In this document: positions 8,899 through 17,975 of the stretch, in pieces
How positions within the stretch are numbered: the first letter of the stretch is position 1
Layout: every line of letters begins with the position of its first letter
From: Chlorogloeopsis sp. ULAP01
Lineage (GTDB): Bacteria > Cyanobacteriota > Cyanobacteriia > Cyanobacteriales > Nostocaceae
Assembly: GCF_030381805.1 (NCBI RefSeq)
Contig: NZ_JAUDRH010000001.1
Coordinates: forward strand, 1 to 64,000
Direction: 5' to 3'
DNA length: 64,000 bases
Made by a program: the position numbers and the translations under genes
The notes under the pieces: model-generated
Seen by the model: only the letters and a program-made list of their open reading frames with translations
What the model was told of the DNA's origin: nothing
The model's database searches: none

Positions 8899-9366
8899 AT
8901 GGCGCGTCAACGCTCTTTTTTATCATTACTCCTTGTTCTTTTAGCAACATTTCTGATTAGTTGTGGTAGTCCTTCCGTCGCCACAGCACCTCCAACTTAT
9001 ACCTACGCACAGGTTCAAAAAATTCAGGGATACTTACCTGAAATAGAGATTGTGCGCGATCGCTCACAGGAATTACAAGATTTGATCCAAAAAAATGATT
9101 GGATTAATGTTGGTAATTTTATACACGGCCCTATGGCAGAAGCAAGGTTGCATATGAACTACGTAGTTCCCAACCTCCTGCCTAGTGATCAACCCAAAGC
9201 ACGTCAAGTGGCGCGGGAATTGTTTGACCATTTAATTAAAATCGATCAAGCTGCTGACTCTGGCAATACTCTTAAAGCCTTGAGTAATGCCAAAGCTGCA
9301 TTTGCAGATATTGACAATTTCCTCAACTTACTTCCTGAAAATAGTACTCAAGCAAAGGCTAGTTAG
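8899..9366 (+). CDS. psbQ: Photosystem II protein PsbQ (CyanoQ lipoprotein)
   Basis: A 155-residue lipoprotein of the thylakoid lumen that stabilises the oxygen-evolving side of photosystem II. Seen: a signal peptide ending in lipobox LISC (Cys22), which would be lipidated, then a four-helix bundle typical of CyanoQ (YAQVQKIQGYLPEIEIVRDR, WINVGNFIHGPMAEARLHMN, KARQVARELFDHLIKIDQAA, ALSNAKAAFADIDNFLNLLP). Length matches the family. It is followed by a low-complexity gap and then an FAD oxidoreductase on the same strand, about 180 bases away. Other photosystem II genes are absent, as is usual for psbQ. Confidence 0.95.
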   Translation: MARQRSFLSLLLVLLATFLISCGSPSVATAPPTYTYAQVQKIQGYLPEIEIVRDRSQELQDLIQKNDWINVGNFIHGPMAEARLHMNYVVPNLLPSDQPKARQVARELFDHLIKIDQAADSGNTLKALSNAKAAFADIDNFLNLLPENSTQAKAS

Positions 9367-9543
9367 GAAGACTGGGGACAGGGGATAGGGTACAGGTGAC
9401 AGGGAGTTGAGGGAACTGAGGGAGATGAGGAAGTAATAAGAGTAAATTCTTCCCCATCTTCCCCATCTGTTCCTCCTCCACTCCCCCACTCTTCCCCTCT
9501 TCCCTGGCTCTTAGCCCTAGCTCCTAGTCTCTTCTCAAAAGCT
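9367..9543. repeat. Low-complexity purine/pyrimidine-biased intergenic repeat
   Basis: A GGGGACAGGGGATAGGG-type purine run is followed by a CTTCCCCATCTTCCCC-type pyrimidine run just before the next gene. Short pieces of the same GGGGACAGGTGACAGG family occur near 24231, 36655 and 47870. It may form secondary structure between psbQ and the oxidoreductase. Confidence 0.55.
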
Positions 9544-10701
9544 ATGAACGTAGTCATTATCGGTTGTGGTGTTGTTGGTGCAGCAATCGCTTATGAACTC
9601 AGCCAACTCAAAAACTTAAAAATCACTGTCCTAGATAAACAACTACCTGCACAAGCTTCTACAGGAGCAGCTTTAGGTGTCTTAATGGGTGTGATTAGCC
9701 GCAAAACTAAGGGCAAAGCTTGGCAGCTGCGCCAAACTAGTATGCAGCGCTATGAAACCTTAATTCCAGAATTAGAGGAAATAACTAATCGTAAAATTCC
9801 CTTTAATCGGCAGGGAATTCTCATGCTGTTGCCTGAGAGTTTAGAAACTTCCAATACAGAAGCTCAAGAAAATGATGAACTCAAGAGTTGGGAAAAGCTG
9901 GTAAACATTCGCCACTCTCAAGGTTATGAGTTGGAAATTTGGGACATGATGAAACTAAAAAAATTCTGTCCCCAGATAGAAGATAAACAATTAATAGGTG
10001 CTATTTATTCTCCTCAAGATCGTCAACTCGATCCGACAGCACTAACGTTGGCTTTGGTTGAGGCAGCAAGTCAGAATGGTGTCACTTTTAAATTTGGAGT
10101 AAAAGTTTTAGGGATGTCTTCATTTCCCTATCCCCTCTCCTTAAACGGAAGGGCGAAAGATACTACTGCCAATTTTTGCCACCAACTGGAAACAACAGAA
10201 GGCACAATCGCAAGTGATTGGTTTATTCTCGCAGCAGGGCTGGGTTCGTCACCACTCTCAGCACAATTGAACCAGTTGGTTACGATTCGTCCTGTACTAG
10301 GGCAAGCATGGCATCTGCGATTAGAGCATCCTTTAGGCGATCCACAATTTCAGCCGGTGATTACTGGTAATGATGTCCATATTGTTCCTATTGGTGGTGG
10401 AGACTATTGGGTGGGTGCAACAGTTGAGTTTGCTAAAGAAGGTGGTGAAAAGATACTGGCGGATAAAGAACTTTTGAAGTCTTTAAAACAGCAAGCGATC
10501 GCTTTTTGCCCAGAGTTAGCAAAAGCCACTACCATTCGTACTTGGCATGGGTTACGCCCTCGCCCCGAAGGACGTACAGCACCAATTATTGGTAAACTGC
10601 CGGGGTTTAGCAATATTCTCCTTGCGACTGGACACTATCGCAATGGGGTTTTACTTGCACCCGCTACAGCTTACGCAATTCGTGAGATGATTGTTTCTTA
10701 A
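9544..10701 (+). CDS. FAD-dependent amine oxidase, glycine oxidase (ThiO/DAO)-like
   Basis: A 385-residue flavoprotein of the D-amino-acid oxidase superfamily. The N-terminal dinucleotide fold is IIGCGVVGAAIAYEL (Gly7, Gly9, Gly12), followed by an acidic strand end (TVLDKQ). The C-terminal block WHGLRPRPEGRTAPIIG and ATGHYRNGVLLAPATA is characteristic of glycine oxidase/ThiO-type enzymes, which oxidise amino acids to imino acids. Whether the substrate here is glycine (for the thiamin thiazole) is uncertain, because no thi gene is adjacent. It starts at ATG 9544 and ends 115 bases before the alpha/beta-hydrolase gene. Confidence 0.8.
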   Translation: MNVVIIGCGVVGAAIAYELSQLKNLKITVLDKQLPAQASTGAALGVLMGVISRKTKGKAWQLRQTSMQRYETLIPELEEITNRKIPFNRQGILMLLPESLETSNTEAQENDELKSWEKLVNIRHSQGYELEIWDMMKLKKFCPQIEDKQLIGAIYSPQDRQLDPTALTLALVEAASQNGVTFKFGVKVLGMSSFPYPLSLNGRAKDTTANFCHQLETTEGTIASDWFILAAGLGSSPLSAQLNQLVTIRPVLGQAWHLRLEHPLGDPQFQPVITGNDVHIVPIGGGDYWVGATVEFAKEGGEKILADKELLKSLKQQAIAFCPELAKATTIRTWHGLRPRPEGRTAPIIGKLPGFSNILLATGHYRNGVLLAPATAYAIREMIVS

Positions 10702-10816
10702 TCAAACTTAGATTTTTAATGTCTACTTAACCGGGTGATAAAAATTCCTGTTACACAAGCAGAGCTCACCCGGCTAATTGGTTTTCTAGCATTTTTGTAC
10801 AAATTTTAAAATAAAA

Positions 10817-11668
10817 ATGTCACTATCAGAACATAAGATAACAGTAAATTCCCTAGAGTGGTTTTATCGAATAGCCGAACCACTCGGTAGAACAGACTTG
10901 CTACCCGTCGTTTTTTTACATGGTTTAGTGTCGCAAAGTTACAGCTGGCGTAAAATCATGCCTGCTTTAGCACAGCAAGGCACAAGAGCGATCGCACCAG
11001 ATTGGATTGGTTTTGGCTTTTCCTCCAAACCAGAAAAAAGAGATTTTGCTTACACTCCAGAGGCTTTTATTACTGCTTTAGAAGGATTTGTTAAAGCCTT
11101 AGAATTAGAACGTTTTTCACTAGTTGTCCAAGGATTTTTAGGTTCTGTAGGACTACAATACGCCTTACGTCATCCAGAACAAATTGCTAATATCGCTATT
11201 CTCAACACACCAATTTCTACGACTGCAAAGTTACCTTGGAAAATTCAACAAATGGGTTTACCTTTAGCAGGTGAAATGATGACTCAAGATCCCCTGTTGG
11301 TAGATAGAACTTTAGAAGGTGGTAGTCGTTATGTTATTTCTGATGCCGATTTGGATGTTTATCGTAAACCTTATTTGAAAAGTTCATCTGCCGGACGCGC
11401 TTTGCTGGCAAGCATTCGCAATTTACAATTGTTAAAAGCAATGGAAGAAATAGAATCTGGTTTTCAACAGTGGCAAAAGCCTCTTCTGATTCAATGGGGA
11501 AAAAACGATCCTTGGCTGAGTTTAGATATGGCAGAAAAATTTGCCACTACTGTACCAGATGGAGAATTAATTAAACTTAATGACGTTGGACATTATCCTC
11601 AAGAACATCATCACGAGACTATTTTGTTAGACTTGTTGCCTTTTGTGCGTTGTGCGGAGTCTCGTTAA
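10817..11668 (+). CDS. Alpha/beta-hydrolase-fold protein with Gly at the nucleophile position
   Basis: A 283-residue protein closely following the haloalkane-dehalogenase/epoxide-hydrolase-like fold: VVFLHGL oxyanion region, DWIGFGFSSKP, acid-loop strand LLIQWGKNDPW, and catalytic-His region NDVGHYPQEH. At the nucleophile elbow, where relatives have a G-x-[DS]-x-G-G turn, this protein reads VVQGFLGSVGLQYAL, placing Gly106 where Ser or Asp should be. The flanking GLQYALRHPE aligns well, so this is not a misread region. The protein may be non-catalytic (binding or scaffolding) or may use another residue. It is likely transcribed in the same direction as the upstream oxidase. Confidence 0.8.
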   Translation: MSLSEHKITVNSLEWFYRIAEPLGRTDLLPVVFLHGLVSQSYSWRKIMPALAQQGTRAIAPDWIGFGFSSKPEKRDFAYTPEAFITALEGFVKALELERFSLVVQGFLGSVGLQYALRHPEQIANIAILNTPISTTAKLPWKIQQMGLPLAGEMMTQDPLLVDRTLEGGSRYVISDADLDVYRKPYLKSSSAGRALLASIRNLQLLKAMEEIESGFQQWQKPLLIQWGKNDPWLSLDMAEKFATTVPDGELIKLNDVGHYPQEHHHETILLDLLPFVRCAESR

Positions 11669-11862
11669 CAGTTTGCAGGTATAGAAAATTACTTAGTTAG
11701 GTAGTTGATGAGAAATCACAGATGTGCGCAATTAAGTAGAAATCATCAACAAAAACTTTTCTGTAAAGCTGTTTAGGGAAAGGCGATTACTTCTAGCCCC
11801 TCACCATGTGACGGTAATATAATCTTGGTATGATAATTTAGCCATATTTTTAGGTACGGTTA

Positions 11863-12093
11863 GTGATTAAAGTAACCATTACTTTAGAAGAAGGCGTTCT
11901 CCAGTTTATAGATCGGCAGGCGCAAGGTAACCGTAGTGGGTATATTAATGCACTCCTAGCAGAACATCGCCGTCGGATTTTAGAAGAACAAATGATACAA
12001 GCACTCAAGGAAGACGCCCAAGATCCTGAATATCAAGCAGAAATAGCTGCTTGGGATGGTGTAGTTGGGGATGGAATTAATGCCGAGGGGTAA
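11863..12093 (+). CDS. MazE-type antitoxin
   Basis: A 76-residue acidic protein starting at GTG 11863. The N-terminal KVTITLEEGVLQFIDRQAQG and RSGYINALLAEHRRR fit a ribbon-helix-helix-type antitoxin. The acidic C-terminal half (EDAQDPEYQAEIAAWDGVVG) would wrap the toxin. The toxin frame starts at ATG 12080, overlapping the antitoxin end by 14 bases, a standard coupled arrangement. The antitoxin is intact although the toxin is interrupted. It may still act as a repressor of its own promoter. Confidence 0.8.
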   Translation: MIKVTITLEEGVLQFIDRQAQGNRSGYINALLAEHRRRILEEQMIQALKEDAQDPEYQAEIAAWDGVVGDGINAEG

Positions 12094-12439
12094 TTTAACT
12101 TATCGGCGAGGAGAAATCCGTTGGGTAAACCTTGATCCAACTATGGGAGCAGAGACACAAAAAACTCGCCCTTGTTTAATTGTGTAAAATGATATTATGA
12201 ACCAGTATGGATTACTGACAATCGTGATGCCATTTCAACCTGGAAGTAAGTCAGCACCATACATTGTAAATGTAAAACCAACACCTACTAATGGATTAAA
12301 CCAAGACCGTTTTATTGATGTCGGACAAATTCGTGCTGTGGATCAAAGCCGTATTTTGGGTTTAGTGGGTGTTTTAGAAGAAGAATACTGGGAAGAAATT
12401 CGTATAGCGGTAAATGTAGTTCTGGGATTCGCTATTTAA
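12080..12439 (+). pseudogene. MazF/PemK-type endoribonuclease toxin with an in-frame stop
   Basis: Seen: from ATG 12080 the frame reads MPRGNLTYRRGEIRWVNLDP...RPCLIV, then TAA (12185-12187), and continues in the same frame as NDIMNQYGLLTIVMPFQPGS ... FIDVGQIRAVDQSRILGLVG ... to TAA 12437-12439. Known: RGEI(W/R)WV(D/N)LDP and TRPCLIVSND are MazF signatures, so the stop replaces the conserved Ser codon (one base change from TCA). Full length would be 119 residues. The 35-residue N-terminal piece alone lacks most of the fold. The downstream piece could be made from ATG 12197 but lacks the N-terminal active-site residues. The toxin is probably inactive while its antitoxin is intact. Confidence 0.85.
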
Positions 12440-12756
12440 GAATTTAGAAAATAGGACTACTATATTAGACACATTATTGGGAACTTCAAGAAGTACAACA
12501 AAGTTGACAAATACCGTTTGTAAGGTTTTAACCTTGCTCTGAATGCTGGACGTAACCTTAAAAGGGAACAGTACTCCAGCTTTAAGGCAGACGACAAACG
12601 AGTGCCTTATCAGTAGGCTTCACACTTCTTTATCATTGCACCGCCTAGCTAGTACTTGCCACACAAGGTTTTGCCGTAACCTGTTATTTGAGGGGATTGG
12701 TAGCGACAGAGGCGATCGCTGCTTTAGCATAAGTTAACAAAGGCAGGTATCATTAC
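12440..12756. other. Non-coding stretch before hemJ
   Basis: No credible gene is seen here. A small open frame at 12543-12737 has no family resemblance. A HIP1-type GCGATCGC octamer lies near 12712. The hemJ promoter is expected here. Confidence 0.5.
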
Positions 12757-13341
12757 ATGGCTTATTCCTGGTTTAAAGCATTTCATATCATCGGCGTTGT
12801 TGTTTGGTTTGCCGGATTATTTTATCTAGTACGTCTTTTTATCTATCACATAGAAGCTAATCAAGAACCTGAACCAGCCAAGACGATACTCAAGAATCAG
12901 TATCAAATCATGGAAAAACGCCTCTACAACATCATCACCACTCCGGGAATGTTAGTGACAGTGGCGTGCGCTATTGGCTTGCTGGTAGCTGTACCAGACT
13001 ATTTAAAGCAGGGTTGGTTACACTTCAAACTCGGATTTGTAGCGCTTTTACTTGTTTATCATCATTACTGCGCTCGTTTAATGAAACAGTTGGCAGAAGA
13101 TAGATGTAAATGGACTAGCAAACAAATGCGTGCCATGAATGAAGCTCCTACTGTGCTGCTAGTAGTAATAGTCATGCTAGCGGTGTTCAAGAATAATTTG
13201 CCTACAGATCTAACAGTCTGGGTAATTTTTGGCTTGATTATTTTTATGGCTGTGACTATTCAACTGTATGCCAGAAAGCGCAGACTTGATAAAGAGAAGC
13301 AACTGGCACAAATCACACAAGTTCCTCAAGAACAAGTCTAG
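12757..13341 (+). CDS. hemJ: Protoporphyrinogen IX oxidase HemJ
   Basis: A 194-residue inner-membrane protein converting protoporphyrinogen IX to protoporphyrin IX, the last common step of heme and chlorophyll synthesis; most cyanobacteria use this HemJ form. Seen: four or five hydrophobic helices, His10 in the first (WFKAFHIIGVVVWFAGLFYL), the conserved cytoplasmic block YQIMEKRLYNIITTPGM, the Lys/Leu-rich WLHFKLGFVALLLVYHHYC, and MRAMNEAPTVLLVVIVMLAV. Length is typical. It starts at ATG 12757 and is followed 69 bases later by a small membrane protein on the same strand. Confidence 0.93.
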   Translation: MAYSWFKAFHIIGVVVWFAGLFYLVRLFIYHIEANQEPEPAKTILKNQYQIMEKRLYNIITTPGMLVTVACAIGLLVAVPDYLKQGWLHFKLGFVALLLVYHHYCARLMKQLAEDRCKWTSKQMRAMNEAPTVLLVVIVMLAVFKNNLPTDLTVWVIFGLIIFMAVTIQLYARKRRLDKEKQLAQITQVPQEQV

Positions 13342-13410
13342 GTAATTTTGTCTGAGATGGCTTAGATTAAGAAATGTAAATAAAATATCTTTGACATCTC
13401 AGGCATAAAT

Positions 13411-13893
13411 ATGTCCGATAAATCTCTGGGTAAACCCCGCCCTTTGTGGCGAGTAATTCTTTTATCTGTGGCGACAGGGATGCTGTACTACGGCTGGTAC
13501 AAATATATTATTCAAGAGGAACTACGCCGCTACAATGGTTATGGTTGGACAGGAATAATGTGTTTAGCACCTTTTGTTTTAGGTGTGGCAGTTCCCCAGG
13601 CATTGCGGCTGTTTGATCCAGATGTTCCGGGCTGGTTTGGCTGGTTTTCTTTGTTGGGAATAGTTTGGATTTATATTGTCCAGTTTAGGCTATATAAAAC
13701 AGTAAACGAATTGTATTTGCAAGCAGGTATGAAAGAACCACTTGTAGTTTGGTGGCTTTTTGTACCAGGTTTAAATTTAATTGTTGGGTTGAGGCAAATT
13801 CACTTTCTAAGCCAATATTGGGCAAAAAAACAAGGTACTAGTATTCATGATGCTCTGGCTGAAAGTATTCCATTGCTTTCTGTAAATGTGTGA
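13411..13893 (+). CDS. Conserved four-helix membrane protein of unknown function
   Basis: A 160-residue protein with a short cytoplasmic N-terminus and four predicted membrane spans: around residues 14-34, 48-66, 74-92 and 110-127. The sequence is rich in aromatic residues (GMLYYGWYKY, VPGWFGWFSLLGIVWIYIV, VVWWLFVPGLNLIVGL). The architecture recalls small DUF4234-like membrane proteins, but I cannot assign a family with confidence. It lies 69 bases after hemJ in the same orientation and could be co-transcribed. No metal-binding or redox motif is visible. Confidence 0.7.
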   Translation: MSDKSLGKPRPLWRVILLSVATGMLYYGWYKYIIQEELRRYNGYGWTGIMCLAPFVLGVAVPQALRLFDPDVPGWFGWFSLLGIVWIYIVQFRLYKTVNELYLQAGMKEPLVVWWLFVPGLNLIVGLRQIHFLSQYWAKKQGTSIHDALAESIPLLSVNV

Positions 13894-14286
13894 CTTGGCT
13901 TTCAGTTATAGTCAACTCAGCCAACAAAAACAAAACAATCAACAGCAGCGCGATCGCATTTGGTTACTTGACATACATTTAAGTACCTAGTCACTTGCAA
14001 TCACTTAGCTATTCAACTCACCAAAGTTGAGTACAAGGCTGTAAAATCAAGACTCAGCAGCAGCTACTAACTGCAAAGTCTTTTCTAGGCACATACCGAA
14101 AACAAGAGTCTACCGTAATCGGCGATCGCCTGTAATGAATCTTTATTTTCCTTCTACTACCTTTTCAGCAATAAAAATCAACATTCTCCTCCTCCTTTAG
14201 GAAGAGCACTATTTGTATCATTGAGAATCCACAATTAAACTTAAGAGTGTATTTGTGATCGTCAACAGACAAACACCTTCTCTATT
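13894..14286. other. Non-coding stretch before the PAS histidine kinase
   Basis: It contains HIP1-type octamers near 13948 and 14120 and no credible reading frame. No clear terminator or operator is seen. Confidence 0.45.
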
Positions 14287-16464
14287 ATGGGAAGATTTGG
14301 TCAGAAGCTAATGAAGACCGTGTTTAAAATAGCAAAGAATTGGCTCAGAAAAGCTGTTTACGGTGATACAAATCTGACAACAAATGACATCGCCAATGAA
14401 TACAAAAATTGGCGTAATGGCTTTTTGTGGCAGAGACTGCACTTATGGTTATGGCTGGCGCTGATATGTGTTTTTACGTTTATATTGCGTGATATTTACA
14501 ACTTCTTCTTCCCATTGAAGGAATTTCAAAACCTACCAGAGGCAATAAGAACTCAAGTTCTTGTCATGGATTTTGCCATGCTGCTGAGTCTTGCGATCTG
14601 CTTGGCTTTACGCAAAACTAAGTTTGGTCGTTCCTATCCAGGAATATTATTTTTGGGATCATCCTGGGCGATCGGTATAGTACCGCAGATTTTTACTACT
14701 CTCAAAGGTTTTGCACTACCCGATACCTTAGCTTGGTCACTTTTATTTCTCAGCCAAGCTACATTTATGCCAGTATGCTGGATTCTTCATTTTCTGTCTC
14801 AGCTAGGTTTGCTACTTTATTATTTTGGTGTTAATACAGCACTTGGGTTACAATTACCAGTTCCAGAACACCCAGAATTATACAATGTTACCTTGATTTT
14901 ATACTTGTTCTGGTTATGCGCTATATGTGACATTAGTGTTTTCTTATATGATCGCTTGCAGCGTTCTGAGTTTTACGCTCGCAAAGAATTAGAGTTTGCA
15001 TATCAGAAACTTAGAGTAGCAGAGGTCAAATATCGCAGTATATTTGAGAATGCTGTGGAGGGTATTTTCCAAAGCTCTCCCGATGGACGTTACATTACCG
15101 CCAATCCTGCATTAGCACGTATTTATGGATACTCTTTACCGGAAGAGGTAACAGAGAATTTTACTGATATTGAACATCAACTATATGTAGATCCCTACAG
15201 ACGTGCAGAGTTTGTACGCTTAATCGAACAGTACGGTAGTGTGTCAGAATTCGAGTCTCAGATTTATCGGCGAGACGGTAGCATTGTTTGGATTTCGGAG
15301 AAAGCTTATGCAGTGCGTGACGAAAAAGGAAAACTGCTGTACTATGAGGGACTGATTGAAGATATTACCAAACGCAAGCAAGCAGAAGCAGCTTTACAAG
15401 AACAGTTAGATTTTTTACAAGTTTTAATTGATACTATTCCTGCTCCAGTTTTCTATAAAAATACTCAAGGTTTGTATATCGGCTGTAACCAAGCTTTTGA
15501 GGAAGCATTGGGTTTGAGAAAAGAACAGATTCTGGGTAAGACTGTATATGATTTAGCACCTGAGGAACTTGCCGAGCAATACCATCAAGCAGATATTGCA
15601 CTGTTTGAGCAGCATGGCGTTCAGAGTTATGAAGGTTCCTTAGTCTACAAAGATAGCAAGAAGCATGATGTGATTTTTTATAAGGCAATATTTTCAAAAG
15701 CAGATGGTTCTCTTGGTGGCTTGGTTGGAGTAATTTTGGACATTAGCGATCGCAAGCGCACGGAAGAAGCTCTGCGAGTCTTTTTCCATGCGGTTTCCCA
15801 TGATTTACGTAATCCGGTACTGGGTACATTAATGGTGCTAAAGAATTTACTTTCACGCTCAGAAGAGAAAGTCACTATTGCCCGCTCCATTTTAGAGCGA
15901 ATGGTGCAAAGTAGCGAACGCCAACTAAATTTAATTAATTCGCTAATGGAAGCTCATATCAGCGAAGTACAGGGCATTGGCTTACAACTTCAACCAGTGG
16001 AACTGCACACAGTAGTAGAAGATGCGATCGCAGACTTACAACCCATACTTACAGAAAATCAAGCTCATTTAACAAATTTAGTCACAGCAGATTTACCGTT
16101 AGTTAATGCCGATCCGACGCAACTATGGCGAGTGTTCTCTAACTTAATTGTCAATGCTGTCAAACATAATCCACCGGGATTGAGCATTATTATTAATGCT
16201 AAAATTGAAGGTGAGAAAATATGCTGCACTGTTTCTGACAATGGTGTGGGCTTGAATCCACAACACAGTGAAAAGCTGTTTGAGCTTTATTTCCGGGGTA
16301 CTAACAACCGCAATTCTGTGAGCTTGGGATTGGGATTGTATTTGTGTAAACGAATAGTTAACGCCCACGGTGGAGAAATAGGCGTGAAAAATAATTCGGA
16401 AGCAGGGGCAACTTTTTGGTTTACATTACCTGTTGTCAGTTACCAGTTATCAGTTATCAGTTAA
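14287..16464 (+). CDS. Membrane-bound PAS-domain sensor histidine kinase
   Basis: A 725-residue kinase. Order: cytoplasmic N-terminus, five or six membrane helices (about residues 55-240), short coiled coil (YARKELEFAYQKLRVAEVKY), PAS1 (about 247-365, SIFENAVEGIFQSSPDGRYI), PAS2 (about 371-490, LIDTIPAPVFYKNTQGLYI), HisKA with phospho-acceptor His505 (AVSHDLRNPVLG), and HATPase with N box NLIVNAVKHN (about 619), G1 DNGVGL (651) and GLGLYLCKRIV. All catalytic motifs are intact. No response regulator is adjacent, so it is an orphan kinase. The last eight residues (SYQLSVIS) come from a heptamer tandem repeat that overruns the gene end. Confidence 0.88.
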   Translation: MGRFGQKLMKTVFKIAKNWLRKAVYGDTNLTTNDIANEYKNWRNGFLWQRLHLWLWLALICVFTFILRDIYNFFFPLKEFQNLPEAIRTQVLVMDFAMLLSLAICLALRKTKFGRSYPGILFLGSSWAIGIVPQIFTTLKGFALPDTLAWSLLFLSQATFMPVCWILHFLSQLGLLLYYFGVNTALGLQLPVPEHPELYNVTLILYLFWLCAICDISVFLYDRLQRSEFYARKELEFAYQKLRVAEVKYRSIFENAVEGIFQSSPDGRYITANPALARIYGYSLPEEVTENFTDIEHQLYVDPYRRAEFVRLIEQYGSVSEFESQIYRRDGSIVWISEKAYAVRDEKGKLLYYEGLIEDITKRKQAEAALQEQLDFLQVLIDTIPAPVFYKNTQGLYIGCNQAFEEALGLRKEQILGKTVYDLAPEELAEQYHQADIALFEQHGVQSYEGSLVYKDSKKHDVIFYKAIFSKADGSLGGLVGVILDISDRKRTEEALRVFFHAVSHDLRNPVLGTLMVLKNLLSRSEEKVTIARSILERMVQSSERQLNLINSLMEAHISEVQGIGLQLQPVELHTVVEDAIADLQPILTENQAHLTNLVTADLPLVNADPTQLWRVFSNLIVNAVKHNPPGLSIIINAKIEGEKICCTVSDNGVGLNPQHSEKLFELYFRGTNNRNSVSLGLGLYLCKRIVNAHGGEIGVKNNSEAGATFWFTLPVVSYQLSVIS
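16437..16464. repeat. Heptamer tandem repeat (CAGTTAY x4) overlapping the kinase stop codon
   Basis: Four consecutive 7-base units CAGTTAC/CAGTTAT/CAGTTAT/CAGTTAA. The last unit supplies the TAA stop. Short tandem heptamers of this type are common between genes of filamentous cyanobacteria; here the array has become coding sequence. Confidence 0.75.
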
Positions 16465-16508
16465 CACCAATATGTCTGACAACTGTTAACTGATTGAGCC
16501 CCTAGCCC

Positions 16509-17828
16509 CTAATTATCCCAAATCAGATCCAAACGCCTTTGTGCTATTTGCAGGGCTTTTTGGGGAGATTCTCCCAACATTGTTGCTTCAATTGCTCGCC
16601 CAAGACTATCGGATAGGCGATTATAGCCAGGAATAATCGGTCGAGTTCCTGATACAGACATCTGATCAAGAAAAAGTTTCATCACAGGCTTTTGGTTGAT
16701 AAATTCTTGATAAACTTGGCTTTGGGCAGATTTGATATTGATGGGCAAAAAACCTGAGCCAATACTCCATTCGGTTTGAAATTCTTCACTGATCACGTAT
16801 TCTAAAAATTTCAGCGCTGCCTGTTTTTTTTCTGGTGTAGTTTTCATCACAAACAGATTGCCACCGGCAATTACACTTGCTGAGTGAACATTGGCAGGAA
16901 TAGGAAGTACATCATAATCAACTTTACTTTTCATGATAAATGTCCAAGGCCCTGTTAGCTGCATAGCAACACGTCCGGCAAGGAAATCATCTTCTTCAAA
17001 TCCCCTTTCCGGTGCAGAGAATTTAGTAGAGCCGTCTTTAATCAAGTCTTGCCAAAACTGCAAAGCAGCGATCGCACCAGGATTAACTAGATCGGGACGA
17101 TTATTTTTAACCACTGTCCCGTCACTACTTAATAAAAAAGGAAACCAAGTAAAGACAGTCCATTCTCCTTTTCCGAGAGGCATTAACATCCCATACTGAT
17201 CGGGGCGGCGATCGCCATTACGATCTATCGTCAGTTTTTTCGCAACTTGCCGCAACTCATCCCAAGTTTTTGGTAATTCAGTAATTCCCGCACCTTTAAA
17301 TAAATCTGGCCTGTAAAATATACCAATATTACCAGTCCACAAAGGTACTGACCAAATATGGCCCCCTAATTGCATCTCGCCAAAACAATTTGGAATAATT
17401 TCTGATTTTAGTGGCGATTTGTCCAACCAATTTTCTAGTGGTAAAATTGCCCCAAGCTCTACAAGTTGCCCTGTAAGTTGTGGGTTAAAGAACAAGATAT
17501 CTGGTGGAACGTTGCCAACAACCGCAGTTAATACTTTCGGTATTTGTTGTTCGAGTTGTCCAGCATAAATCGATTCAATCTCAATATCAGGATGAGTTTG
17601 ATTAAATCGGTCTACCAATTTTTGAAATACATCACGATTTGCGGGAGGATTGATTCCCTGCCATAATGTTAGATGAATTACTCCACTTTCCTTAGGTGTA
17701 GTTGTTTGACAACCAGACAAGAGTAAACAAACACTTAAAAAAAATCCTAGCAGTGAAATCCGCAGTTTAGAATCGATGAGTGTGCAGACTTTTTGTTTTA
17801 TTTGAAATAACCAAATAGTTAATTTCAT
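16509..17828 (-). CDS. Sugar-type ABC transporter substrate-binding lipoprotein (family 1)
   Basis: A 439-residue extracytoplasmic binding protein. The N-terminal signal ends in lipobox LLSGC (Cys40). The mature protein shows family-1 solute-binding features: TLWQGINPPANRDVFQKLVD, FNQTHPDIEIE, GNVPPDILFFNP, LPKTWDELRQVAKKLT, GPWTFIMKSKVDYDVLPIP, SVIAGGNLFVMK. Family members usually deliver oligosaccharides or sugar alcohols to an ABC importer. No permease or ATPase gene is near, so it must share a distant transporter or act alone. It is convergent with the PAS kinase, the two ends lying about 45 bases apart. The ligand is unknown. Confidence 0.88.
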   Translation of the reverse strand: MKLTIWLFQIKQKVCTLIDSKLRISLLGFFLSVCLLLSGCQTTTPKESGVIHLTLWQGINPPANRDVFQKLVDRFNQTHPDIEIESIYAGQLEQQIPKVLTAVVGNVPPDILFFNPQLTGQLVELGAILPLENWLDKSPLKSEIIPNCFGEMQLGGHIWSVPLWTGNIGIFYRPDLFKGAGITELPKTWDELRQVAKKLTIDRNGDRRPDQYGMLMPLGKGEWTVFTWFPFLLSSDGTVVKNNRPDLVNPGAIAALQFWQDLIKDGSTKFSAPERGFEEDDFLAGRVAMQLTGPWTFIMKSKVDYDVLPIPANVHSASVIAGGNLFVMKTTPEKKQAALKFLEYVISEEFQTEWSIGSGFLPINIKSAQSQVYQEFINQKPVMKLFLDQMSVSGTRPIIPGYNRLSDSLGRAIEATMLGESPQKALQIAQRRLDLIWDN

Positions 17829-17975
17829 GCTAAATAAATATCCAAACTTAGTTTTTATATAAGAACTATTTGAACATTCTAAGATGCAAGTAAATCCTGA
17901 AAATGTATTTTCTCACAATTACATTGGGACTGCTACAACTTTGGAATAAAGACACTCAGAATAATTAGGTGATGG

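Noticed and set aside
12543..12737. Open frame of 64 codons upstream of hemJ
   Set aside because: No family resemblance, no ribosome-binding site and odd composition; likely chance.
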